Origin: Saprospiraceae bacterium
Lineage (GTDB): Bacteria > Bacteroidota > Bacteroidia > Chitinophagales > Saprospiraceae
Length of the DNA: 32,001 nucleotides
Assembly: GCA_027488135.1 (NCBI GenBank)
Contig: JAIYCH010000045.1
Span: 1-32,001 of the forward strand
Reading direction: 5' to 3'
The notes under the pieces were generated by a model, which worked only from the letters and a program-made list of their open reading frames with translations, made no database searches and had not been told where the DNA came from. Numbering within the stretch: the first letter of the stretch is position 1; the number at the start of each line of letters is the position of its first letter. Positions 26,280-32,001 of the stretch are shown here, piece after piece. The translations under genes and the position numbers were made by a program.

Positions 26280-27977
26280 ATGAAATGGATGTTGTTTTTT
26301 TTTATTTTCCTATTGTTTAACTGGCCATTGTTCCTCTATGCACAATGTGGCTCTGGAGATTGTAAAAATGGATTTGGTGTTAAAACATTCCAGGATGGCT
26401 CCAGATATATGGGTGCATTTGTTCAAGGAAACAGACAGGGTATCGGCATTTGTTTTTGGAAGAATGGTTCTCGTTTTTTTGGTGAATGGAAACTGGATAA
26501 ACCAGAGGGTGTGGGTGTTTTTATCAATGCGCAATCCGTAAAACAGCAAGGCTTGTGGAAAAAGGGGAAGCTTTTCGAGGAAAATGCAAGTTTGGTCACA
26601 GAAAAGTTATTCTCCACTTCCAGCCGTATTCAAGGTTGCTTAGCTGGTGATTGTATTGGCGGAAATGGTACGCTAATGGTTAATGGGGATATTTATATGG
26701 GCGATTTTAAAAATAATCTTCGCCATGGGGTAGGCGGTATTTGTTACTATTTTAATGGATCTGAGTATAAAGGAGACTGGCAAGAGGATAAACAACACGG
26801 AAACGGAGTGTTAACCTATGCTGACGGCACCATTAGAAAGGGGATTTGGTCCAAAAATATTTATCAAGGTTCTTCTGACAAAGGAATAAACATACCCACA
26901 AGTAGTCCGCAACTTCCCACTCCCCCAGTAAAAGAAAAATTTGAAGGTTGCCAATCGGGCAATTGTAAAAATGGAATAGGTACGTATATATACGCAAATG
27001 GAAGTAAATATGTAGGTGATTTTCAAAATGGGAAAGCTAGCGGAACAGGAAAAATATCTTACTATGATGGAGATGTGTATGAAGGGGAAATTGAAAATGG
27101 TTACATGCATGGAAAGGGGGTGATGATTTTAGCGAATGGAAATAAAGTGCAGGGAATTTGGGAATCTGGAAAATTTATAAAAAGTATTGGGCCTGAAGTG
27201 GTCTCTAATCCAGTCACTGCCAATACGCCTTATTCTTTCTATGAAGGTGAAGTATATGTTTTACTAGTAGGCGTATCTAACTATGTAAATCATAGAGAGC
27301 CGCTTCAATATCCTGATAATGATGCATTAAATCTGTTTGCTTTCCTCAGAAGTCCGGAGGGTGGTGCCATACCATCAAAGAACATTATAAATTTGGTTGA
27401 TAAATTAGCCACACGAAGAAATATTCTCGATTCCCTGGATGCAATGTTAAGTAGAGTGACAAAAAAAGATATGGTGATATTTTATTTTTCTGGTCATGGC
27501 ATAAAAGGGGCATTTTTACCCATAGACTATGACGGTACTTTTGAAAAAGTGGTGTATCATCATGAAATATACTCAGCGCTTCAACAATCTAATGCTCAAT
27601 TTAAAATGTGTATCGCCGATGCCTGTCATGCAGGTAGTATGCAGGAGCAAAAGGGCTTTCTTGGGAGTAGTCAAACCGATTTCTATCAAAACAGCCAATC
27701 CGTCCAATCTGATTTTGCTATGCTTCTTTCGTCAACGTCCAGTGAGAATTCAGCGGAAGCCGATAGACTCCAGCAAAGCGTATTTAGCTATTATTTGATT
27801 AAAGGCCTTGAGGGTCTGGCTGATACTAATAGGGACAAAAGAATTAGTATTCAGGAATTATTTAATTACGTCGGCGAAAACGTTAGGAATTTTACAGGAA
27901 ACAGACAATCGCCAACGCTAACAGGACAATTTGATAGGGGTAAAATAATAGGAATTGTCAGATCTAAAGATAAATAA
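26280..27977 (+). CDS. exported protein with three MORN blocks and caspase-like (C14) peptidase domain
   Basis: This 565-residue protein is a paralogue of the gene before it. The signal peptide ends near 'PLFLYA'. Three blocks of MORN repeats each begin with the same cap, C-x-x-G-[DN]-C-x-x-G-x-G: 'CGSGDCKNGFG' (Cys23/28), 'CLAGDCIGGNG' (Cys120/125) and 'CQSGNCKNGIG' (Cys224/229). Linkers rich in Pro, Ser and Thr separate them. The caspase-like domain (about 322-540) has His406 in 'FYFSGHG', Cys449 in 'IADACHAGS' and strand 'YVLLVGVSNY'. Residues 515-526 ('DTNRDKRISIQE') are a textbook EF-hand loop with Asp, Asn, Asp and Glu at ligand positions 1, 3, 5 and 12. This suggests calcium control, which is inference. 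The triplicated MORN region against one block in the neighbour shows growth by internal duplication. Confidence 0.88.
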   Translation: MKWMLFFFIFLLFNWPLFLYAQCGSGDCKNGFGVKTFQDGSRYMGAFVQGNRQGIGICFWKNGSRFFGEWKLDKPEGVGVFINAQSVKQQGLWKKGKLFEENASLVTEKLFSTSSRIQGCLAGDCIGGNGTLMVNGDIYMGDFKNNLRHGVGGICYYFNGSEYKGDWQEDKQHGNGVLTYADGTIRKGIWSKNIYQGSSDKGINIPTSSPQLPTPPVKEKFEGCQSGNCKNGIGTYIYANGSKYVGDFQNGKASGTGKISYYDGDVYEGEIENGYMHGKGVMILANGNKVQGIWESGKFIKSIGPEVVSNPVTANTPYSFYEGEVYVLLVGVSNYVNHREPLQYPDNDALNLFAFLRSPEGGAIPSKNIINLVDKLATRRNILDSLDAMLSRVTKKDMVIFYFSGHGIKGAFLPIDYDGTFEKVVYHHEIYSALQQSNAQFKMCIADACHAGSMQEQKGFLGSSQTDFYQNSQSVQSDFAMLLSSTSSENSAEADRLQQSVFSYYLIKGLEGLADTNRDKRISIQELFNYVGENVRNFTGNRQSPTLTGQFDRGKIIGIVRSKDK

Positions 27978-27985
27978 CTATATAT

Positions 27986-28017
27986 TTTGTAATTATAGAA
28001 AATTTTTATTACTTTTG
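27986..28017 (+). promoter_or_regulatory. promoter of the rpsF-rpsR-rplI operon
   Basis: TTTG at 27986-27989 and TACTTTTG at 28010-28017 are 20 nt apart. Transcription would begin near 28024, leaving a leader of about 27 nt to the rpsF ATG. Confidence 0.7.
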
Positions 28018-28050
28018 CAGCCAATTTTTAACTAAAAATGTCTGATCCAG

Positions 28051-28467
28051 ATGAGAAACTTTGAAGTAACTTTCATAGTCGATCCCGTGCTGTCTAATGA
28101 TGAAATCAAGGAGACAGCTCAGACCTACGTAAAAAGTATCACCGAAATAGGTGGTAATATTGTATTCATTAATGAGATGGGCCTTAGACAATTGGCCTAT
28201 AACATTGCGAAACGTAGCAGCGGGATTTACTATTGTATCGAATTCCAGTTGGAAGATCCTTCCTTTATTGCTGTAATGGAGTTAGCGCTTACCCGTGACG
28301 AAAGAGTCTTGCGCTACCTAACTATTCAGTTGGATAAATTCGGTATAAAATACAATGATGACAAAAGAAAAGGTCTCATTGGAAAGCGTAAGAAACCAGG
28401 AACTGATGCTGTACCTCCAGCCGATGGCGTAGCGCCTAAGTCAGAAAATGTGGATTCCGCTAATTAA
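28051..28467 (+). CDS. rpsF: 30S ribosomal protein bS6
   Basis: This is a 138-residue bS6 of the small subunit platform, where it pairs with bS18 and binds the central domain of 16S rRNA. The N-terminus 'MRNFEVTFIVDPVLSNDE' and the strand 'GLRQLAYNIAKRSSGIYYCI', then 'RDERVLRYLTIQLDKF', are typical. The last 25 residues (Lys/Pro/Asp/Ser-rich) form a disordered extension. The ATG at 28051 overlaps an out-of-frame 8-codon frame starting at 28038. It is the first gene of the classical bS6-bS18-bL9 operon. Confidence 0.98.
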   Translation: MRNFEVTFIVDPVLSNDEIKETAQTYVKSITEIGGNIVFINEMGLRQLAYNIAKRSSGIYYCIEFQLEDPSFIAVMELALTRDERVLRYLTIQLDKFGIKYNDDKRKGLIGKRKKPGTDAVPPADGVAPKSENVDSAN

Positions 28468-28506
28468 TGCCCGTATATCATTTCTCAAAAAAAAATGTAG
28501 CTGATT

Positions 28507-28773
28507 ATGGCAAACAAAGATGATATTAAATTCCTCAGCAATCCTAAAATTGGCCAGAACCGCAAAAAATATTGCCGTTTTCGCCGTTTTGGTATCAAGC
28601 ATATAGATTATAAAGATGCTGATTTTTTGTTGCAGTTTATCAACGAACAAGGTAAAATTTTGCCTAGACGAATTACTGGTAATTCTTTGAAATACCAGCG
28701 TAAAGTTGCTTCTGCTATAAAAAGAGCCCGTCAGTTAGCTTTGCTACCTTACGTTGCTGACTTACTTAAATGA
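28507..28773 (+). CDS. rpsR: 30S ribosomal protein bS18
   Basis: This is an 88-residue basic protein that forms a dimer with bS6 on the 30S platform. The core '[20 protein letters not shown]' and '[12 protein letters not shown]' with '[15 protein letters not shown]' is the family signature. It is cysteine-poor: only one Cys is seen in the N-terminal part, so a zinc-ribbon form is not supported. It lies 39 bp after rpsF and 49 bp before the rplI ATG. Confidence 0.98.
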   Translation: MANKDDIKFLSNPKIGQNRKKYCRFRRFGIKHIDYKDADFLLQFINEQGKILPRRITGNSLKYQRKVASAIKRARQLALLPYVADLLK

Positions 28774-28822
28774 TTTTTATCGTTAACTCACAGTGCTCGA
28801 CACTGTTCAAATTCCAAAAGCC

Positions 28823-29269
28823 ATGCAAGTAATATTGCTCCGCGATATGGATAAACTGGGAGATCGTTTCGACATTGTAGCCGTTAAAAATGGTTATGGT
28901 CGTAATTTTTTGATTCCTCAGGGTATTGCGCAGATTGCCAACAAAATTAACCTGGCCAATCTGGAAGAAATTAAAAAAGTAGAAGAAGCTGAAGAATTAC
29001 AGCGTTTGGGAGAATATAGAGCTATTGCATCTCAATTAACCTCACAGACCCTAAAAATTGGTGCCAAAGCTGGTGCCAGTGGTAAAATATTCGGTAGCGT
29101 AACTTCTGTACAAATTGCCGCTGCAATTAAAGATCAGCTAGGTCTTGAAATTCTACGTAAAAAAATTGAGCTTCCTGTAGAAGTTAAAGAACTCGGTACT
29201 TATACCGCTATCATTAATCTACATAAAGAAGTTATAGGAAAAGTAGAATTTGAAGTTTCTGCTGAATAG
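28823..29269 (+). CDS. rplI: 50S ribosomal protein bL9
   Basis: This is a 148-residue bL9, which binds 23S rRNA near the L1 stalk and bridges stacked ribosomes. From the ATG at 28823 the N-terminus reads 'MQVILLRDMDKLGDRFD', followed by 'GYGRNFLIPQGIA' (the rRNA-binding N-domain) and a long central helix. The C-domain has the 'GKIFGSVTSVQIAAAI' segment. The frame is open back to a GTG at 28793, but the extra ten residues are not part of the family. A strong terminator follows 18 bp behind the stop. Confidence 0.97.
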   Translation: MQVILLRDMDKLGDRFDIVAVKNGYGRNFLIPQGIAQIANKINLANLEEIKKVEEAEELQRLGEYRAIASQLTSQTLKIGAKAGASGKIFGSVTSVQIAAAIKDQLGLEILRKKIELPVEVKELGTYTAIINLHKEVIGKVEFEVSAE

Positions 29270-29287
29270 TAAGAATATTCATTCTTC

Positions 29288-29327
29288 AAAGGGAGGTTAA
29301 GCTGTAGTTTAATCTCCCTTTTTTTAT
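29288..29327 (+). terminator. intrinsic terminator of the ribosomal protein operon
   Basis: Arms 29288-29300 and 29309-29321 form a 13-bp stem with one G-U pair around an 8-nt loop, followed by a T-run. The stem core is AAAGGGAG/CTCCCTTT. The remaining gap up to 29495 shows nothing that I recognise. Confidence 0.9.
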
Positions 29328-29495
29328 CAGTACTAAAAATCCTGCTTTTAGGTTTCCCCAATTCAGTATTCAAAAGAAATGGTCCCTAAAGTCTATGCGA
29401 TTATAGAATCTGATATTCAGATTTATATAAAAAAACGCCATTATTACCCCTAATATATTGAATTTGATTTTTATACCAGTGGGTAAGAATCTAGC

Positions 29496-30248
29496 CTAAA
29501 AACGACAAACATAGTTGTTTTCCTTTAGCCATTTTTCTTTTTCCTGGTAATTTGGCATGGCTGTTTCAACCAATTTCCAGAATTTATTAGAATGGTTAAA
29601 TTCGATAAGGTGTGCCAACTCGTGTATGATAACATAGTCAATCACATCGAGAGGGGCTAGAAGTAATCTTGAGGAAAGTCGGATGGTCCCTGTTGTGGAA
29701 CAACTTCCCCATCGGCTATGGGTGTGAGGAATTTTAACATCATTGTACCTTATGTTGAAATGCTGCTTGTTTAACTCCGCGACTCTTGCTGTTATCGGAG
29801 CTAAATGAACCTTAGACATAAGACCAGCAATTAATTTTCTAGCTATAACACCTACTTGTTCAACATCATAATCTTCACCTATCTTTAATTGAATAACTTG
29901 ATTTGGTAAAATAGATGCTTTTGAAATTTTTAATGAATGAGTTATAATGACTATCTTATAAATTAAACCTCTTACGACAATAAAATCTCCGTTTTTATAT
30001 CGTCGCGGAATCAAATGTTGTAAAATAGTTGGTTTGGTTTCAACTAACTTATGAACCCAACGGGTAAACCAAAGCCAGGCATTATCAAATTGAACCTTGT
30101 TAAAGGAATTTGGAATTCTTAATAATAATCCAGTTGCACCCACAGATGCACGCAAAGAACGCCTCCGTTCACTTGTTATTTTAACAGGAACGGAGGTGTT
30201 TATACTTGTTATTGTTATTGTTATTGTATCAGGAAGTACTAATCCCAT
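29496..30248 (-). CDS. YgjP/SprT-like zinc metalloprotease (DUF45)
   Basis: This is a 250-residue protein of the M48-like DUF45 family. The zinc site is His209-Glu210-x-x-His213 in 'IIHELAHLIEFNHSN', with a third ligand probably at His219. 'SRWGSCSTTGTIRLSSRLL' (178-196), just before it, is the other hallmark. The N-terminal half is beta-rich and holds a 'SERRRSLRASVG' motif typical of YgjP. Its cellular substrate is unknown; relatives act in DNA-protein crosslink repair (SprT/Wss1), but that link is distant. It begins 6 bp after the serC stop on the same strand, so it is likely co-transcribed. Confidence 0.9.
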   Translation of the reverse strand: MGLVLPDTITITITSINTSVPVKITSERRRSLRASVGATGLLLRIPNSFNKVQFDNAWLWFTRWVHKLVETKPTILQHLIPRRYKNGDFIVVRGLIYKIVIITHSLKISKASILPNQVIQLKIGEDYDVEQVGVIARKLIAGLMSKVHLAPITARVAELNKQHFNIRYNDVKIPHTHSRWGSCSTTGTIRLSSRLLLAPLDVIDYVIIHELAHLIEFNHSNKFWKLVETAMPNYQEKEKWLKENNYVCRF

Positions 30249-30254
30249 AAGGTT

Positions 30255-31328
30255 TTATCCTCTGGATTGTGCGAAATCTTTCATTACGGAAATGAGCACA
30301 TCAACGCTTTCTAAAGGAAGAGCATTATACATTGACGCACGGAAACCACCTACAGATCTATGTCCTTTTAAGCCTACAATGCCAGCTTCTTTGCATACAT
30401 CGAGGAAAGGATTTTCGTCATTTGGGTTGACGGGTAAGAAGTTAGCATTCATAAGGGAACGGTCACCAATCACGGAAACGGCACCTTTAAATAATGGATT
30501 AGCGTCAAGTTCGTTGTAAAATCTATTTCCTTTTTCTTCATTATGTTTAGCCATGCCAGCTAATCCTCCATTATTTTTAATCCATCGCATGGTTAGCATA
30601 CTCACATAAATTGGAAAAACAGGAGGTGTATTATATGATGATTCATTTTCAAAGTGAATTTGATAGTCAAGCATGGAAGGAATACCATTTGATTTTTTAC
30701 CCAATAGTTCTTTTTTGACCACTACAAGCGTTACTCCGGCAGGTCCCATGTTCTTTTGAGCCCCTGCATAAATGAGTCCAAATTTTTCAATGGGAAGAGG
30801 TCGGCTGAAGATATCAGATGACATATCACACACAATGGGAACTGGAACCTCAGGCCATTCGTGGATTTGTGTTCCATAAATGGTATTATTACTGGTAAGA
30901 TGTAAGTATTGTTCTGAAGCATCGACAGTAAAGTCCTTTGGAATATAGCTATAATTATCTTTTTTTGATGAACCTAAGACATTCACGTTGCCAAATGCCT
31001 TAGCTTCTTTAATGGCCTTTGATGCCCAACTTCCAGAATCTATGTAGGCTGCAGATTGATTGTGAGCGAGGAGATTCATGGGCACCATAAAAAACTGTGA
31101 ACTGGCTCCCCCGGAAAGAAACAATACAGCATAGGAATCATCTAAGCCAAGCAATTCAACCACTAATTGTTGTGCTTCATCCATAACAGCTATAAAAGCT
31201 TTGTCTCTATGTGAAATCTCAAGGATAGATAGACCACTGTTGTTAAAATCTGTAACAGCAAGGGCTGCCTCCGCCATTACGCTTTGAGGCAGAATAGCAG
31301 GCCCGGCATTGAAGTTATGTTTTTTCAT
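30255..31328 (-). CDS. serC: phosphoserine aminotransferase
   Basis: SerC (357 aa from the ATG at 31328; a second ATG at 31334 would add two residues) converts 3-phosphohydroxypyruvate and glutamate to phosphoserine in serine synthesis, and also serves the pyridoxal phosphate route in some bacteria. The start 'MKKHNFNAGPAILP' is the family signature. 'FLSGGASSQFFMVPMN' binds the phosphate, and the PLP lysine is Lys192 in 'IYAGAQKNMGPAG'. The ending 'GFRASMYNALP' is conserved. The partner genes serA and serB are not in the window. Confidence 0.97.
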   Translation of the reverse strand: MKKHNFNAGPAILPQSVMAEAALAVTDFNNSGLSILEISHRDKAFIAVMDEAQQLVVELLGLDDSYAVLFLSGGASSQFFMVPMNLLAHNQSAAYIDSGSWASKAIKEAKAFGNVNVLGSSKKDNYSYIPKDFTVDASEQYLHLTSNNTIYGTQIHEWPEVPVPIVCDMSSDIFSRPLPIEKFGLIYAGAQKNMGPAGVTLVVVKKELLGKKSNGIPSMLDYQIHFENESSYNTPPVFPIYVSMLTMRWIKNNGGLAGMAKHNEEKGNRFYNELDANPLFKGAVSVIGDRSLMNANFLPVNPNDENPFLDVCKEAGIVGLKGHRSVGGFRASMYNALPLESVDVLISVMKDFAQSRG

Positions 31329-31351
31329 TTGCATTATTTTGAATGTTGAAA

Positions 31352-31359
31352 CAAAAGTA
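31352..31359 (-). promoter_or_regulatory. -7 box of serC
   Basis: The minus strand reads TACTTTTG; a TTG lies 16 nt upstream, slightly short of the usual spacing. Transcription would begin near 31345, so the leader is short (about 17 nt to 31328), which favours the ATG at 31328 over that at 31334. Confidence 0.5.
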
Positions 31360-31603
31360 AGGTTTAAAATGATTACAATTTATTGAAATAGTATAATTAA
31401 ATAACCAAAAGAAAGGTTCATCATTTACCTATATATATGGTAGCAAAAATTTAAACGATATAAATTATGTAATTTGAAAAAAGACAAACTTTTTTTATAT
31501 CACATAATATTGATAATGAATTAATTATTACGCTACAAAAAGCTTTAGGATAAATTTTTAAAATAATTTAAAGAAATACTATGTAAAAGCTAAATAAGTT
31601 TTC
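31360..31603. other. AT-rich spacer between serC and the rRNA promoter region
   Basis: No gene, RNA or hairpin of note was found. A/T runs dominate; such tracts often lie upstream of rRNA promoters as UP-element-like DNA, which is inference here. Confidence 0.5.
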
Positions 31604-31827
31604 TATATTTGCACTCCCGAAGCAAAAGAGTTACGGGAAGAAGAGTAAAAGAAGAGGGGAAAAAGAAAATAAAAAAGGTTAAAAGAAGTTTGGTTTTTAG
31701 AAATTAACTTTTACCTTTGCGGCCCGGAGCGAAAGAGCTAATGGAAAGAGGCTAGTAGGAAGGGGAAAAGAAAATTTAAAAAAGGGTATAGAAAGTTTGG
31801 TTATTGGAAATTAACTTTTTATCTTTG
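31604..31827 (+). promoter_or_regulatory. three tandem rRNA-type promoters
   Basis: -7 boxes TATATTTG (31604-31611), TACCTTTG (31712-31719) and TATCTTTG (31820-31827) lie exactly 108 bp apart. The second and third have TTTG at 31689-31692 and 31796-31799 as -33 elements (19-20 nt spacing) within a shared context 'AGTTTGGTT'; the first has no clear -33. Each -7 box is followed by GC[ACG]GCCCG-like sequence or a close variant (GCACTCCCG at the first). Confidence 0.75.
31611..31826 (+). repeat. two 108-bp direct repeats carrying the promoters
   Basis: Units 31611-31718 and 31719-31826 align over their full length, with the common order 'GAAAGAG..', a purine-rich stretch, 'AAGTTTGGTT' and 'GAAATTAACTTTT'. 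They differ at many positions, so the duplication is old or has drifted. Confidence 0.75.
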
Positions 31828-32001
31828 CAGCCCGAAGGGAAATAATAAAGGGAGACACCAACGGGTGTTTTGAAATAGGTTCAGATTTGGTTGATGGTTC
31901 GAGGAGGAACATTGACATAACGATTAAGGCCAACAAAAAGTTCATTGACAGAGAGGGAAAGTAAGTAAAATAAGGTTTAGCGACATTGAATTAAAAAGGA
32001 C
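31828..32001 (+). other. probable leader of a 16S-23S-5S rRNA operon
   Basis: After the third promoter comes a small hairpin ACACC-AACG-GGTGT (31855-31868), then two copies of ATTGACA (31911-31917 and 31944-31950). The second, 'GTTCATTGACAGAGAGG', resembles the 'GTTCTTTGACA' element that often precedes 16S genes in Bacteroidota. The 16S gene itself would begin beyond the window. Confidence 0.65.

Noticed and set aside
26280-26352. Lipobox at the N-terminus of the second MORN-caspase (YAQC)
   Set aside because: Position -1 is Gln instead of Gly/Ala/Ser and -3 is Tyr, so cleavage by LspA is unlikely. A normal signal peptidase site after 'LYA' fits better.

Overview
The window is bacterial chromosome of the phylum Bacteroidota, probably near the Saprospiria. 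The phylum call is well supported: base composition is AT-rich, many genes carry the Bacteroidota -7 box TAnnTTTG instead of a sigma70 -10 box, Shine-Dalgarno sites are scarce, and type IX secretion (T9SS) parts and cargo are present (PorX, CHU_C 'type B' sorting domains, SprB repeats, a type A-like C-terminus). The class-level guess is inference from protein flavour only.

Layout. 1-3.7 kb (minus): a DsbD-type N-terminal domain cut by the window edge, purQ, a polytopic membrane protein and an HD-domain phosphohydrolase. 3.8-5.4 kb (plus): porX, the T9SS response regulator with a PglZ domain. 5.4-6.6 kb (minus): tatC and a small membrane protein. 6.8-8.4 kb (plus): a YbaB/EbfC nucleoid protein and a LamG-type secreted protein. 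8.7-15.5 kb (minus): three exported proteins, namely a 1553-aa SprB-repeat adhesin, a degenerate thioredoxin-SPOR protein and a T9SS type A-like protein. 15.5-23.1 kb (minus): an MsbA-like ABC exporter, accC, accB, efp, fabH, a sodium:solute symporter and lspA, a housekeeping block for fatty acid initiation, translation and envelope. 23.2-24.4 kb (plus): a DUF819 membrane protein.

24.4-28.0 kb is the most unusual part. A strong promoter precedes a 157-nt tRNA-shaped RNA. It has acceptor, D, anticodon and T arms with the usual conserved contacts, but 88 nt stand where the variable arm should be, and the anticodon triplet is GUC. Behind it lie a long hairpin and two tandem exported MORN-repeat/caspase-like proteins with an EF-hand-like loop at the C-terminus.

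28.0-29.3 kb (plus): rpsF-rpsR-rplI with a clear promoter and intrinsic terminator. 29.5-31.3 kb (minus): serC followed by a YgjP-type metalloprotease. 31.6-32.0 kb (plus): three promoters in register on two 108-bp tandem repeats, followed by what looks like the leader of an rRNA operon whose 16S gene would start beyond the window.

How the parts relate: PorX would regulate the T9SS that exports the CHU_C and type A cargo encoded here. FabH, AccB and AccC cooperate in fatty acid initiation. LspA, TatC and the ABC exporter serve the envelope. The ribosomal protein operon and rRNA leader are growth-rate genes. No insertion sequence, prophage or CRISPR array was seen.
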